Shown here one piece after another: positions 14,101 to 26,590 of a DNA stretch of 64,000 bases. Position numbers and translations under genes: made by a program. The notes beneath the pieces were generated by a model that ran no database searches, was not told where the DNA came from, and saw only the letters and a list, made by a program, of their open reading frames with translations. Location of the stretch: positions 21,422,184 through 21,486,183 of the forward strand of contig NC_019867.2 of the NCBI RefSeq assembly GCF_002234675.1, in the 5' to 3' direction. The first letter of the stretch is position 1; the number at the start of each line of letters is the position of its first letter. The DNA comes from Oryzias latipes (taxonomy: Eukaryota > Chordata > Actinopteri > Beloniformes > Adrianichthyidae).

Positions 14101-17100
14101 AAAGCCCAGCCCAAGGAGGTGATGTCTCCCACAGGCTCAGCTAGGGGACGCTCTCGGGTTATGCCATACGGTATGGACGCCTTCATGCTGGGCATTGGCA
14201 TGCTGGGTAAGTTGATATTGATCAGGACAGAAGGGACAGAACCACAAACCTGAAGCTAATAGTTTTCACTTCAACAGTAGAAGAGCTGCAGCCTCAAAAG
14301 TCACATGGACAATCCCATGGAGTTTGTTGAAAAGTGAAGTGAACTGCTGACTTTAGCTAGGTTTTTTCTCACCATACAGCTTGGATTACATCTCAAGAGA
14401 TTAAAAGTGGGGAGAAAACAGGTTTTATAAGAGATTTGTTTTGAGTTTTCTACCTGTTATTGATCATGCTCCCGTTATTAAATGTTAGCTTTTTTTGTTT
14501 TAAATTAGTTTTTTTTAAAGCCATTTGATAGCCAAGATATCGTGTTACCTTCTCAAGCATCTCATTATTAAACGTTTTGACAGGATTTCTCAAATGTTGA
14601 ATTTTTTTTTATATGCTTTATTCTGTTAACCCATGTGCTATTAGGCACTTTGACAATTGGAGTGGGGTCATCTAGAGCCCACTAGACAATGCGCTGAACC
14701 TTTTTTCTTCAATGATTTGTGATCTTCTATAGTGTCCATGGATTACATGAAATCCTCTCCACCTATATCCACCTGTGTCATAGTAGGACTAACACGTCAA
14801 TGGCCATTTGACCCCATAGGATAGCACAAGGGTTAACTCATTTTTCCAAGTTTGGTTTTGACTGTAGCTTGATCCCTGAACGCTGGTCTTGCTGCACTAA
14901 TGCCACCACCTACTGTCCAGTCTGAAAACTGCTTTCTTCTGTGTTGTAGTTCTTTAATCAGCCATTAAAGATGACGAGATGTCAACTGCACTGAGAAGAA
15001 ATAAAACGTGAATACTTGCATTCAGTTGTGCTGTAATATGGTAGTTGTCCCTTTGAGTGTTGTCACCAAATCAGTTCATAAAGTGTAGGAGTGCAACTGA
15101 AAATCTTTAGTGTGACAAACTGGTGAACTATTGAGTCATATCCTTGTAAAAGAAATCCCTTCCAGAAGTATCACCCAGCTGCATGTTAATTGTAAAGCAC
15201 TCTGGTATTAATAAAATTGGACTTAATCTTAAATTCAGAGGCTATATCTGATTTTCTTCTGCCTGCAGGTTATCCAGGCTTCCAGACTGCCACTTACACC
15301 AGCCGGAGCTATGCAGGCATCACTCCCGGATACACCTACCAGTTCCCTGGTAATCAGCTCTCACACTGACAAAGAAAGGCGCAGCCATATTTAGTCAGCA
15401 TAGGCAACTATTAAATTCATGGTGGAAAGAGCGTAGTTGGCAGTTTTTTTTGAAAAACAACGAAACAGAGACACAAAGTGAAAATAGAAATTATGACAAA
15501 AATTTTACAAAAACCAATTTTGTACAGACTTCATGTTAAAATTGTAAAAAAAAAAAAAGATCTTGTAATGTAAACTAATGTAAAATGTTCTTATTTTTAG
15601 TCAAGCAGTTGGTTTCGGCAGTAAAACTTGCAGCTCTACTCCTCTGCATCTCCCATTGTGTCCATTAAAATCTGTTTGCAGCTTTGGAGCTATATATAAG
15701 CATTCAGAAGAACTGCAGAGGTCGGAATTTCCAACTAACACAGAAAAAAGTACAGCAATGAGAAGGATTCTTAGAAGTAATGAAAAAAGTTAGAGCTAAG
15801 TACTGGTACTAGGAATTCATTTCTTTTTTAAGTTATGTTGTAAAAAGCAAAATGAAATGACGATTTATCACCTGATCTGAACTAAATGCTGGGAAATCCT
15901 AATCTGACCTGGCTATGTTATAATTTGACTAATCTAAATGACATATTTCGGACTTATACAACCTCCACAAAAGTGACATGGTTGTGCTATATCTAAATTG
16001 TTGTATTTAATTTATTTACAGATAGATTTTTTTTTATTTAATGTTACTTTTGAGTTTAATCAGAACAGTTTGAAAAATACTAAGAGCAAAGAATGAGTGG
16101 TGCTTCATTACCTTTTGAGAAAACCTTTTGCAAAATCTTTAAATGGAAAACCAACCTGTTTATGCTGAACAAATACAAACATGAAACACTGGAAATGTAA
16201 ATGGCTGCTTGTAAAAATCAGGGAGAGGAAACGCTTTGTGTGAGTGTGTGCATGCATGCTAGACTTCCACCAAAGAAAACTTTAGTCAATTGTTTTGCCT
16301 TTAAGAAAAAAACGTGAAGCTGCTAGTTAATTAAATGAAATGACATCTGCCTTATTTCTTAGTGTTATAGAATGATCACTCTGTTTGGACTGTCAAGCCT
16401 CTTTCCATCCTTTAACCCCTGTTTGCGTTCCTCCAGCCTTGTGTGCTTACCTGCTCACATGTGAGGTGTTCCCCAGGCTTTGAAGTGTGTGCGTGCTGTC
16501 CTTGCTGGTGACGGCAGTGTGAGTCTCAACAGCACTCTGATGTTTCTGTTTTAGAGTTCCACTTAGAGAGGACTCCCCTTCTGACTTCACCCCACCCCCC
16601 TGAGCTCACAGGTCAGTCAGACCCTCCTCTGGACTTTACAAGCAGCATGCTGTCAGTCTGCCACACCACACATTAGCATAATCACCTCTGGTTTGCATGT
16701 TTGTGTTTGTTGATCCTCCTTGTCTTCCATCTGAAGGCAGCACGACTCACATGATGTAGACATTGCGATTTGCTTTGAAGCGTCCCTCCACTGGATTTAC
16801 CAGAGGCCTTTTTCAGTTATTTGACTTTCTGGGGTGACTGTACTGCAATGGAATCTTGACGTTTCTGTCTTTTCAGCCATTCCTCTTACAGCATACGGAC
16901 CGATGGCTGCAGCAGCAGCGGCAGCAGCAGTTGTCAGAGGTATAATCATATGAACAGTCAGTAAACACATTGACTTCTGGGAAATGTTTTAAATCTCCCT
17001 ACAGATGTGTCCAATAGCTAATGCATTTTTGCTTAACATTTAACTAAGGTTAATTTCTTATAAAAATGGTCCTATCCACTGACTGTATATGAGACCTGGG

Positions 17101-20100
17101 CTGAGTGACCCCTCCCCCCTCGCATTAATAGGAAGTATCTGCTGGTTTCAAGAAGCCAAAACTCCATAGACTCCTATTGAAAAATAAACAGCTATTACTC
17201 AGTTATTAAAGTATGTGGTCTCACGTTCAAAACGTTTGATTGACATGTCCTCCCAAGCCTGCTTTCAAGTGGTAGGGGTGTGGCCTTCCAACAAGCTCAC
17301 TTCTGATTGGCAAGAGTGGTTGCCATATAAATGTTGACTCAGACCAACTCACACCAATCACTGTTTGTTGATTATTTCTGGTTTCAACGTGGCGGCAAAC
17401 GTATTGTGAAAAAATGTAACCAGAAGTAAGCTATTTTCTATGGGTGATGTCACACTCGGTCCAGGTGTCTTAGACAGTCAATGATCCAAGCATGCCATTT
17501 TACATCTTACATACCTTTATACCAGAATTACTTTTTCAATGGACCAAAGACCTTGTACTTTATCTGCTATTCCTAAAAATTGTCACCAGGACATTTATGG
17601 TCTTTTATGACGTTATGGTCCAAATTGAGGCCGGGTCTACCTCCACAGAAACACCAACAACAAGGGGGAGATTTGTAAAAACACAAAAAAACTAAGGCCA
17701 TCCATTTTTCTGAAGCTTCAGCTAAAACCTCTTTATTCCTTGAAAGCTCTGGAGTCCTTTTTACATAAAAATGTAGCTATAGAGATATTAGCATAAAAAA
17801 AGTCAAATGAGATAGTTCATATGGAGCTGTTGTTGTAAAGAGAAGAGTATTGAAAATAATCTGCAAAACACTAAATACTAAAAATAATACAAAAAAGTTC
17901 AGCTTTTCTGGCCAATGCCTATGGCTGAATCCAAAATGCTTCCCTACCTCTACAGCTTCTCCCTACCCTTATATTTATCCATCCAAGCGGAGAAATGTGG
18001 AAAAAAATAGCGTCTTCAAATTCGGTCATTACTACCGATCGATGACTCAATAGTAGCCGGTCATCTACTTGGTGCTACGTTAGTGTGTGGCTGTGTTTCT
18101 CTGCATGTAGCGGACAGCTACGTAAGTGTGTAGCTTGCCAGTGCTTGGAAAATACATATACATACAATCAGCACAAACACGTATTGACCAATTATGAGCG
18201 GCTTGAGGAGAAAAAGAAGTAAGAAAGAGTGAAGGACAGTGTGGCCACACACTGGCGGCTCTTGTAGTTCGCTTTAAAGAGCCAAGGGATCGGCCATGAT
18301 TGCACCAGTCGTATCCACACTCGCGCGTTGTTTGGATCTGCCTGCGACTATGATCGTCTCCAGGGTTTATAACATAAATGACATCCTGATCATTGACTTG
18401 CTGCGTCTGCGAACGCGCTGAGGATGGGGGGAGGGTGGTGTGTCCGTCCACTGAGCAGAAGCAGGGAATGCAGAGGCAAAAAAAAGAAGCGAATTGCATT
18501 TTCTATTCAAGTGCAAAATATGAGATATATTTATATGAGATAAGAGCCGTTTTGTTCTCTGGGTTAAACATGTGTAACCCCGCCCACATTGAACCACGCT
18601 TCGGTTTGCACACTGCACCCAGGTATAGTTAGCTATGGGATGGAAAGTTTTTCTAAAAAGACAGTACATGTTGAATGAGAAGTGAATAAAACCCTGAACC
18701 TGGTCATCTGTCGACCAGCTGTATTTTTGTGAGCAAGTCTGAACCAGGAGTGGGTCGGAACCAGGCGAGCTGCTTGTCCTTGGAGCAGCTCCATTGTGCC
18801 AACAACTACGTCAGCAAACAGTAAACAGGAGAAGTTCATAAAAATATTCTTAAAAAACAAAACAAAAAAACTAACGGGCTGAGTATTAGGTTTAAAACAA
18901 AATCTAAATGTTGGCATTTTTTAAGTAAAGTTTTGTGACCATTGACCTGCGTCACCGCCAGAACTCCCGCCGGCGTGTAATCCCAACAATGTTCCGACCC
19001 AGGTAGGACAACGATGGTGAATTTTTAAAACTTTGAAGTTCCTGGAGAAAACAGTACGTTTAATGGCACCTGGGCAGATTTGTTTGCTTTCAATGACTTT
19101 ACCAAGTACAGTTGATATGTAATGAGGAATAAGCAAACAACGAAAGTCTCAAATGGCAAGACAATCCATAATAAGCATGCAGCTTTGGCCCAACATCCTG
19201 ATTGAGATGAGAAAAAAAGTTGTTTGTTGACAAAAATCTATTGTAGAAGCGGATTAACTGCTAGTTAATTTAATTTAATTCAATTTTATTTGTATAGCCC
19301 AAATTCACAACAACAGTTGTTTCGATGGGCTTCGTATCGGTAATTGAAAAAGTTAAACATAAAAGCATCATAAATACATAGAATTCAAAAGGAAAATACT
19401 CAGTTGAACTAACAAACTGACTAAGCTAAACGGGGCATCCCTGCCCTTAGACCCCGCTTCTTTTAGGAAAAACCCCCAAAAAAAAACGGATTCTGGAAAA
19501 AAAGAAGAAACATCAGGGGTGCCCGCATGAAGAAGGGATCTTTCCCCAGGACAGACTGGTGATTTACCAGAACTTAGCACTGTCTAGTGGGTCTAGATGA
19601 CCCAACTCCCAACGTTAAAGTGCCTAGGATAGCACAAGGGTTATAGGCATTTTCTGTAAAGTTTGGAATTAAAAGTAAAACCTAAAGAGCAACAGAACTA
19701 TTTGGTGGAGTAACATTTTTCTCAAAATGTACTAAAGTAAAGGTAACTGAGTTTATGCAAATTGTTATGTCACATGTCTGCTAGATAATAGTTTAATTAG
19801 TTATTTTTGATAGCAAGATATTTTAGTAGAGACACAGTCGTAGGTCGTCTTTAAATATTTTCTATTTTGATTGCTCTTTTCGTTCTCTGAACTGAGTGGC
19901 CTCTCAGCCTAAAAGAGACACACATGAGCTTGGTTTAAAATTATTTGAAATCCTTACAGATTTAAAAAATTTACATATTTATGATTTTTTTGATTTAATT
20001 TAATCATAGATGTCCTAACTGTAAAACTCAATGGAAATGTGTTTTTTCCTTCCTTTTTATGAAAGAAACCATACTTTTTAAGACAAACATTTTTAAAAAT

Positions 20101-22378
20101 CTGCGTTTTCTAAATGGGATTTTATTATTGTTTTGGGCCTTGATTGTATTTAAGAAGTAACATTGTATTTTGCTTTTAGGTTCCACTCCTTCTCGTTCAG
20201 CTGGATTCTTAGGTACAAGCAGCCCAGGTCCAATGGCTGACCTTTATGGAACAGCCAGTCAGGAGTCAGCTGTTAGCAGTTACCTCAGCGCTGCCAGCCC
20301 CGCACCAAGCACTGGATTCAGCCACAGTTTGGGGGTGAGTGACTGTCTCCACTTATGAGTTTGACCTTCAACCTGCAGGTTATGTGTCCAATGTACTCCT
20401 TTTGAAATAAATAGGATTTTTTGTCATTTTTAACCTATGATATATGGACTAAATGCATAACATTTTTATTGGAAACACAAAGCATATTTTTATTTTTAAA
20501 AAAAAGCATATTTGATTATGAACAATTTGGTTCACAGTGCCTGTTTGTTGCACCCACACAAACAAGAAACAGCAATCTAAATCAGGATTTATCTTATATT
20601 TTTAGACTTTTACACGTTATTTAAACTAAAAGGTCTTCTTTAGTTTGTAGGGATTTGTGTAAAACACTCTACAAGGTCAGTTATTGTTTGGGTCACAGTC
20701 TCAGAGAAGCCAGAAATGTTGGTTTTATGGTGTAAAGGTAACAGAGATGTTTTGTAAACCAAGCCTTAAACAAGTGTTATGTCTCATAAGAAGGCATTTA
20801 ATTTCATATTTCATATTTTTTCCTTAATGTTCTCCTAAATATAATTCACTGTTAAATGTGCAGCAAACTATTTAGTTTTTTTATGCCACTGTACTTGTTC
20901 ACCTTTTGGCACATCCTGTCAGGGGTCGCCACGGCAATGATTCACACAGGTGGTTTGGCAGTGAGTTTTATGCTGGGTGCCCTTCCTGACACAACTGTGT
21001 GTTTAAGGTTCCTAGGAGACCCAGAAACAGTTAGGCCGCAGCTTGAAGGGTCTTACCTAAGGACTCACACTGGACTGTACTCATTGCATGCCCTGGAAGG
21101 TAAACCCAGGTTTCAAGCGTGCCAGTCCAACACCAACAGCCGACTGAGCCATCCAGCCACTTTTTTTATGCTACTGTACTAATGAGGAAAATCTAATCAC
21201 CATTTTCAACATAATTGGATAAGAAGAAATACAACTAGGAAGAAAGTTTTATAAGTACATTCAAAAGACACAAAATGATAATTTGAAAAAAGTATTTTTA
21301 ATTAAATCGTATTGGCTTTTTTGTGTATCTGTGTATAATGTTTAAGTTATATAGATACTTCTTATTCTTGTGTACGAAGCTGTACTCGAGCTCCTCAAAG
21401 GATTTTTCAAAGCTTTTTATACATTTTCAATCACCAGCTTTTTACTGATAACTGTATATTTACACCATTTTCATTTATATTTACTTTATCTAAAAACTGA
21501 AAAGGAAGCACAAGATTCTAGCAGCTAGAATCTAAGCTCTTAAAAACATTCACAGTTGTTTAAAGTGTAATTGAAGGAGAACATGGTGAACATGCTCACA
21601 GGGCTTTGTAGAAGGAATTAGACATTCACTTCATAAGACAACCTCAGCTTTGTTGGTGGGAATCTATGACTTTGTTTAGTATAACTTTTGTTTCATAGAC
21701 ACTAGCTTGGTTTTATCTTTTATTTATTTTTATTTTTTTAGTTCTTCCTAAAGATTCAGCGACTCTTGTAAAGAAATATTAAAATTAACCACTTTCTGGA
21801 AAAAAATGTTTTTATATATTGTGGATTTATTATTCACAATTTTAGAACATTTTAGAACAGATGGACTGTTTTCAATTTGGGTTGAAAGCATCAAACCACA
21901 TGTGTCAAACTCAAGGCCCGCGGGCCAAATGTTGCCCGCCATGTCATTTTATGTGGCCCGCGAGAGCAAAAGAAAACACAAAATTGGTTTGTATTTATTC
22001 ATATCTAGGGGGAATCAGACTTGAAATATCAGATTGGGTAACTATAAATTAGGAGTTAAACACTGTCAATATTACCCAACCTCGCAGAATGCATTTTAAA
22101 AGGATTTATGCTAGAGTAACAAGCAAACATATGTTTTTTATGCAACTGTAATTGTCACATTAAAAGGTTATAATAACTAAATATTGAGTTATTTAACATT
22201 GAGTAGTTTTCCATTACATTTAGTTACACGTATAAGTTATATCTGGCCCTTTGAGGACAGCCACGATGCTGATGTGGCCCCCGGTGAAAATGAGTTTGAC
22301 ACCCCTGAATTAAACGTTGCATGCTTGGTTCCATAGGGCCCTTTGATTGCAACAGCCTTCACTAACGGCTACCACTGA
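8138..22378 (+). CDS. msi1: Musashi-1 RNA-binding protein, C-terminal ten coding exons (5' end outside window)
   Basis: Musashi proteins bind UAG-containing 3' UTRs and control translation in neural and epithelial stem cells. Exons: 8138-8179, 8879-8971, 12517-12565, 13933-14015, 14089-14206, 15269-15349, 16555-16611, 16877-16939, 20180-20334, 22337-22378. All have GT-AG borders, keep phase and give 260 codons before TGA. The first exon encodes the RRM1-RRM2 linker ([14 protein letters not shown]). RRM2 follows, with RNP2 IFVGGL and RNP1 RGFGFVTF split across the 12565/13933 junction. The C-terminal part has an Ala run (eight Ala then VV) and ends [12 protein letters not shown]. The exon ending [16 protein letters not shown] is typical of MSI1 rather than MSI2. 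RRM1 exons (motif MFIGGLSW) are not in the first 8.1 kb, so the window opens inside an msi1 intron. A human-type exon between VVR and the STPSR block was not found; here exon 16939 joins directly to 20180. Confidence 0.95.
9274..9945. mobile_element. Harbinger-like MITE in msi1 intron (TAA target duplication)
   Basis: The element starts AGGCCCGTACACACCGGGAC and ends in an inverted but internally deleted GGGCCT, flanked by TAA on both sides (9271-9273, 9946-9948). A 3-bp TAA duplication fits PIF/Harbinger. A truncated second copy at 45134-45254 keeps the undeleted right end (GTCCCGGTGTGAACAGGCCT). Confidence 0.7.
9946..12516 (+). other. msi1 intron, low-complexity and unassigned sequence
   Basis: This stretch has GT-rich and purine-rich tracts near 10010-10350 and T/C-rich tracts at 11880-12420. 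No exon, RNA gene or recognisable transposon was found. Confidence 0.5.
14626..14836. mobile_element. piggyBac-type MITE
   Basis: TTAA duplications bound the element at 14626-14629 and 14833-14836. Ends AACCCATGTGCTAT and GGATAGCACAAGGGTT are inverted. The same family occurs at 40046-40241 and, 5'-truncated, at 19582-19643. Confidence 0.8.
17070..17490. mobile_element. MITE with inverted ends
   Basis: The left end CTGACTGTATATGAGACCTG and the right end, reversed as TTGACTGTCTAAGACACCTG, are imperfect inverted repeats. They share the downstream GAGTGAC type text. There is no coding sequence. The family class is not clear. Confidence 0.6.
17775..17870 (+). mobile_element. hAT-type transposon fragment
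   Basis: TAGAGATATTAGCAT...GATAGTTCAT...TGGAGCT recurs at 27533-27625 with about 80 percent identity. There it follows a hAT-like end (GTGTCAAACATACGTGTCCG). It is too short to carry a gene. Confidence 0.45.
19262..19643 (+). repeat. Teleost interspersed repeat joined to a truncated piggyBac MITE
   Basis: TTTTATTTGTATAGCCCAAA (19291-19310) is a motif common in fish interspersed repeats, followed by a degenerate tail. From 19582 the text TCTAGTGGGTCTAGATGACC through GGATAGCACAAGGGTT is the 3' half of the 40046-40241 MITE family, without its left TTAA. Confidence 0.55.
20880..21170 (+). repeat. Interspersed repeat (LINE/SINE tail type) in msi1 intron
   Basis: The sequence GGGTGCCCTTCCTGACACAA and the nearby GGGTCGCCACGGCAATGATT recall the 3' tails of fish LINEs and SINEs. 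The ends are not sharp. Confidence 0.4.
21897..22307. mobile_element. hAT-type non-autonomous element
   Basis: The ends CACATGTGTCAAACTCA and TGAGTTTGACACCCCTG are inverted, resembling the hAT end CAGGGGTGTCAAACTCA. Flanking octamers CATCAAAC and AATTAAAC agree at 6 of 8 positions, compatible with an old 8-bp duplication. It sits just 29 bp upstream of the last msi1 coding exon. Confidence 0.65.
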
Positions 22379-23812
22379 GAGTGTAAGTCATTGCTCTTTT
22401 ACTTGTCGTTTTCTTCAATGCAACATCTGAAAAACACCTGTTACCTGACCAGTAAGTGATCCAGCTGCTTTGTGTTTCAGTGCAGAACTGCAGACTGAGA
22501 GCTGGAAGGAGTAGAAGCTGCTCCAGAGCTGATCTGGCCCGTCTCTCTCAGTGATGACTGAACTTTCACCCCACCGGTCCTTGTATCAGCCACATCCAGC
22601 CGAATAATCTGATACTTTAAACCGACAAATAAAAAAATAAAACAAAAAAAGTAAGAAAACTTTGCAAAACTTGGGAAAAAAACATAAAAAAGCAAAAGAA
22701 ACATGTCACTTCACACAACAGCACCACATTGAAATCTTTTTTCTTTGCGCTTTTATTTTTGTCATGTTGGCTGGGTTTGTTTCTTCTGTTTTCATGATGA
22801 CTGTCTGTCAGCATTTGTTTTAACTGTTTCTTGGGTTATTCGACCTTTCCAACCTCATCTCTGAGATACACTGCATCTCTGAGGAGTCCTGCTGGAAGCC
22901 TGGGGCCTGGAGCTAGAAAATAACTGGAAAACAATATTTATCTCTAGTTCATACTTAATTTTGACATTTGGTATTAATTCTATTTCTTGAAAATATGTCA
23001 TGAATTGTATATCTTGTTAGTTTTCAACAATAACTTGCTACTCTAACACCAGTCAGACAAGATGGTCATTAGTTTCTCAACTAGTCCTGGCAAACTGTAC
23101 AAATTTTGTAAAATATTGTAAATAGGACTGGTTTTGGCGTGGCAGGGATCTGCTAAAGTTTGTGTCCGGGAGGCTGAATACTTTTTAAGTGGTATGATTA
23201 CTTAGTCATGTTTTAAAGCTTGACTGTTACATATTAAAGTCCCAGCTGGAGGTCGAGGACATTTTGATTTGTCTGTCTATGTTAGACCAGCTATACACTG
23301 TATTTCTCTTCAGGCATCTGGGAATCATGTGTTCTGAAAATCAGATGCTGTCTTTTGGGGAGTGTAAAGACGCTCCTCGTTCAGCAGAGGAGGCAGGCTT
23401 TTGACGCTGTTCTCGTTATACCGTTTTCAAATGTGCTGATGATTTGTGAAGGAACTAGAGGGGTTACCTTGCAGGGTCTGTCATGCACAGTTCATGGCTG
23501 AATCCCTCTGTAGGGTGTGTTGATCTTCGAGCAAGATTGTCATGTTTTTAAACACATTGGTTTTCAATGTGCCATGTGCAGATTTTTTGCAAATGGTTCC
23601 TCGGTTAAAAAAAATGTGAATTGTACTTTTTTTTTTGTATGTCAGAGTGTGGATAGGTAAACCTTTCTGAAACCGGCTCCTCCACACAGGTTACTCCCAC
23701 CCTTATCCATTACTGTATATCCACTGGAAGTCACAGACTGAAGCAATGTGACGTCTCTTTGTAGACCAAACCAAGAGTTACTGAGATGTGACACTGCCTA
23801 ATTACAAATAAA
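22379..23812 (+). other. msi1: msi1 3' UTR with a 3' UTR intron and poly(A) signal
   Basis: Four bases after the msi1 stop there is a donor (GTAAGT at 22383) and a polypyrimidine acceptor (TGTGTTTCAG ending 22480). This makes a 98-bp intron just inside the 3' UTR, too close to the stop to be expected to trigger nonsense-mediated decay. The remaining sequence is unique-looking and AT-rich. The best downstream poly(A) signal is AATAAA at 23807-23812. An earlier AATAAA-rich patch lies near 22626. The UTR end is inferred, not proved. Confidence 0.6.
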
Positions 23813-24164
23813 TGTATTTTTCTTAAAGACAACAGCTTAAGAACAAAAGTACCCTCAATCTGCAAACACCAGGTTTTAAATTTTGATACTATCACTGCTG
23901 CAGATGTGTCAGACTTTGATGCTGACTAATAACAACCTTGTCAACACTGTAACATTTAATGATTTTCGTTTTTCCTGTCATGGTTTTCTTATGAGGGGGA
24001 AAAACTTTTTAAAATTCCTAATAAATTATTCCAAAACATTCCAATTTTGGTGTCTGTCATTTTTTACATTTTATTATGAGATTTGGTTATTTGGTTCTTT
24101 AGTTTTTCAATCATTTAGAAAACAATTATCACAATGTTTTTTACTAAGTCTCATCAATTGCTAC

Positions 24165-25622
24165 CCTGGATGACCAAAAAGGTCAGGCTACTCCTAAAAG
24201 GCCATGCCACTGCCTTTAGGTCAGGGAACAAGGATCTGTACAGGACCTCCAGAGCTGACCGGAAGAGAGGGATCAGGAAGGCCAAATTGGATTACAAAAG
24301 ACAAATAGAGGACCACTTCTCCAACAACAACCCTCGGTGTGGCAGGAACTACAACAGCTGACCAACTTCAGGGGACAGACCAGCACCGAAACACACTCCA
24401 GCGCTGCACTAGCGGAGGAGCTGAACGCGTTCTTCTCGCGCTTCGAGACCACACCACTGCAGTCTGAAGTCCCATCACCTCATCCTCTCTCTGCTTCCAG
24501 CTCCGAACCCCTGACGCTGCAGACACAGGACGTGGCATGGATGTTCAGCAGGGTAAACCTCAGGAAAGCGGTTGGACCTGATGGAGTCCCTGGGAAGGCT
24601 TTGCGGGCCTGCGCCGACCAGCTCCCCCAGGTCTTCACAAAAATCTTTAACCTGTCGCAAGCACAGGCTTTCATCCCTGCTTGCCTGAAGTCATCCATCA
24701 TCATTCCAATACCCAAAAAGTCATCCACAGCCTACCTCACGGACTACCGTCCAGTTGCACTCACCCCTGTCATCACCAAGTGTGTGGAACGGCTGCTCCT
24801 AGGATGCATGAAAGAATGCCTTCCTCCAACCTTTAACCCCCTCCAGTTCGCTTACAAACCAAACAGATCAACGGAGGATGTCCTATCCATCACTCTCCTC
24901 ACTGCGCTGAGCCACCTGGAACACAGAGACACCTACACCAGGGTGCTCTTTGTTGACTATAGCTCAGCCTTTAATACCATCATTCCTGACATTCTGTTCA
25001 GCAAACTGCCTGACCTAGGACTCCACCCACTCACCTGTACCTGGATCAAGGACTTCCTTACAAACAGACCACAGACAGTCAAACACAGTCCCTACTTCTC
25101 CTCCACCCGGATGCTGAACACAGGCTCCCCATAGGGATGTGTGCTGAGTCCTCTGCTGTACACGCTCCACACAGCAGACTGCAGACCAGCCCACACCAGC
25201 AACACCATAGTGAAGTTTGCAGAAGACCCTACTGTGGTGGGGCTGCTCTCTGGGGGTGATGAGACAGCCTACAGAGATGAAGTCCTGAAACTGTCCAGTT
25301 GGTGTCAGGCTACTAACCTCACCCTGAACACCACCAAGACCAAGGAGATCATCTTGGACTTCAAGAAGAACAGAGCAGACCCACCCCCACTCTACATCAA
25401 CGAAAACTGTGTGGACAGGGTCCACAGCTTCACCCTCCTGGGCACCACCATCTCGGCTGACCTTGCATGGTCTATCAACACCATGGCTGTCATCAGAAAG
25501 GCACAGCAGCGTCGGTACTTCCTGAGAAGGCTCAGGAAGAACAATGTGAGCCAGGAGCTGCTGGTAACCTTCGACGCTCAACCATCGAGAGCATCCTGTC
25601 ATACTGCATCACAGCGTACAAA
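24165..25622 (+). pseudogene. L2/CR1-like LINE reverse transcriptase, broken
   Basis: This is a 5'-truncated non-LTR retrotransposon. Reverse transcriptase blocks in order: KAVGPDGVPGKALRACADQL, SSIIIPIPKK, DYRPVALTPVITKCVERLLL, LQFAYKPNRSTEDVL, FVDYSSAFNTI, GCVLSPLLYTLHT. A TAG at 25132-25134 replaces the expected Gln of the GSPQG motif. The catalytic box reads FAED instead of the F/Y-x-DD form. Another frameshift lies near 25575. It is therefore dead by at least three lesions. The family call (L2, Rex1 or Maui type) is by motif style only. Confidence 0.85.
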
Positions 25623-25629
25623 ATGGAAA

Positions 25630-25880
25630 CTTATGCCAACAAAATACTAATATGTGCACACAAAATGCTAATTTATGCTTACAAACTACTAATTTGTGTG
25701 CACAAAAGGCTAATTTGTGCCTACAAAATACTAATTTGTGTGCACAAACTGCTGAAAAAATGCTAATTGTGCCTGCAAAATGCAAATGAAATGTTCATTT
25801 ATGGCCACAAAATGCTAATAAAATGCTAAATTGTGGCCACACAATGCGAATTTGCGTACACAATAATTTGTGGGTACAAA
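25630..25880 (+). repeat. 21-bp minisatellite, about six clear copies then degenerate
   Basis: From 25641 the unit ACAAAATACTAATTTGTGTGC repeats at a strict 21-bp spacing to about 25765. It then decays to irregular copies with changes such as GGCCACAAAATGCTAAT. It directly abuts the dead LINE 3' end, so it may be the tail of that element or a later expansion. Confidence 0.75.
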
Positions 25881-26590
25881 TGATCTATTTGAGGGAACAA
25901 TAAAAAAGACAAGAAACTAATAAAAGCGTTGGATGGTTCACCCACTTAAAGGAAACATGAGCTGGGATTAGACCGTCGTGAGCAGCCAAAAGAACAAAGG
26001 TTGTTATTTTTTTTTTTTTTACCTTGTCCTGTCCAACAGCTGGGCAAACAGATGAGAGCTGAGGGCCTCTTGTGTTGGACATATTTTACTTTAACAAGAG
26101 GGGTTATTAATCTTCAGACAAACCAAAGGTATGTCTGAATAAACCCCTTTTGTAATTGAGGCCAAACTTTATTAATTTCAAACATGTTTGAAGATCTTTG
26201 GTGTTGGACCGGACGGAAAAGGAAAGAGGGGAAGAAGAGAGAGGGACGTTAGAGAGAGGGGGGGAAGGAGGGTGATAGTAGGAGGGGAAGGGGGATAAGA
26301 CCATGAAGCAGCATAAAGCAACAAGTTTACTGGTTGTTAATCACCATGGTAAGGCTCAAATGCAGTACAAAAAGGGCGGAGCCTGTCCACACACACACCC
26401 AAGTGTCAAACACACCTGCTAGCTGCAAAAATGTCCATCTGTCGACATGTACACAAAACAGATAGTGCTCACACGCATACTTATGCCTTAAAACCAACTA
26501 GTGTGAAACATTTCAGTCATTCAGTCACGCAAACCGCCAGTGCAAAGGTGAGCCAACACCCGTGCTCAGGTGAGTGCTCATGTTCTTCTA
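25881..26590 (+). other. Intergenic sequence, low-complexity
   Basis: It contains a T tract at 26009-26021 and G/A-rich stretches at 26215-26295. No gene or clear repeat family was seen. Confidence 0.4.

Larger units (their letters stand above)
16940..20179 (+). other. msi1 intron with repeats; remaining sequence unassigned
   Basis: Besides the MITE and hAT fragments listed separately, 18060-19140 is unassigned. No exon equivalent to the human GTGSHP-type segment was recognised. Confidence 0.45.
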
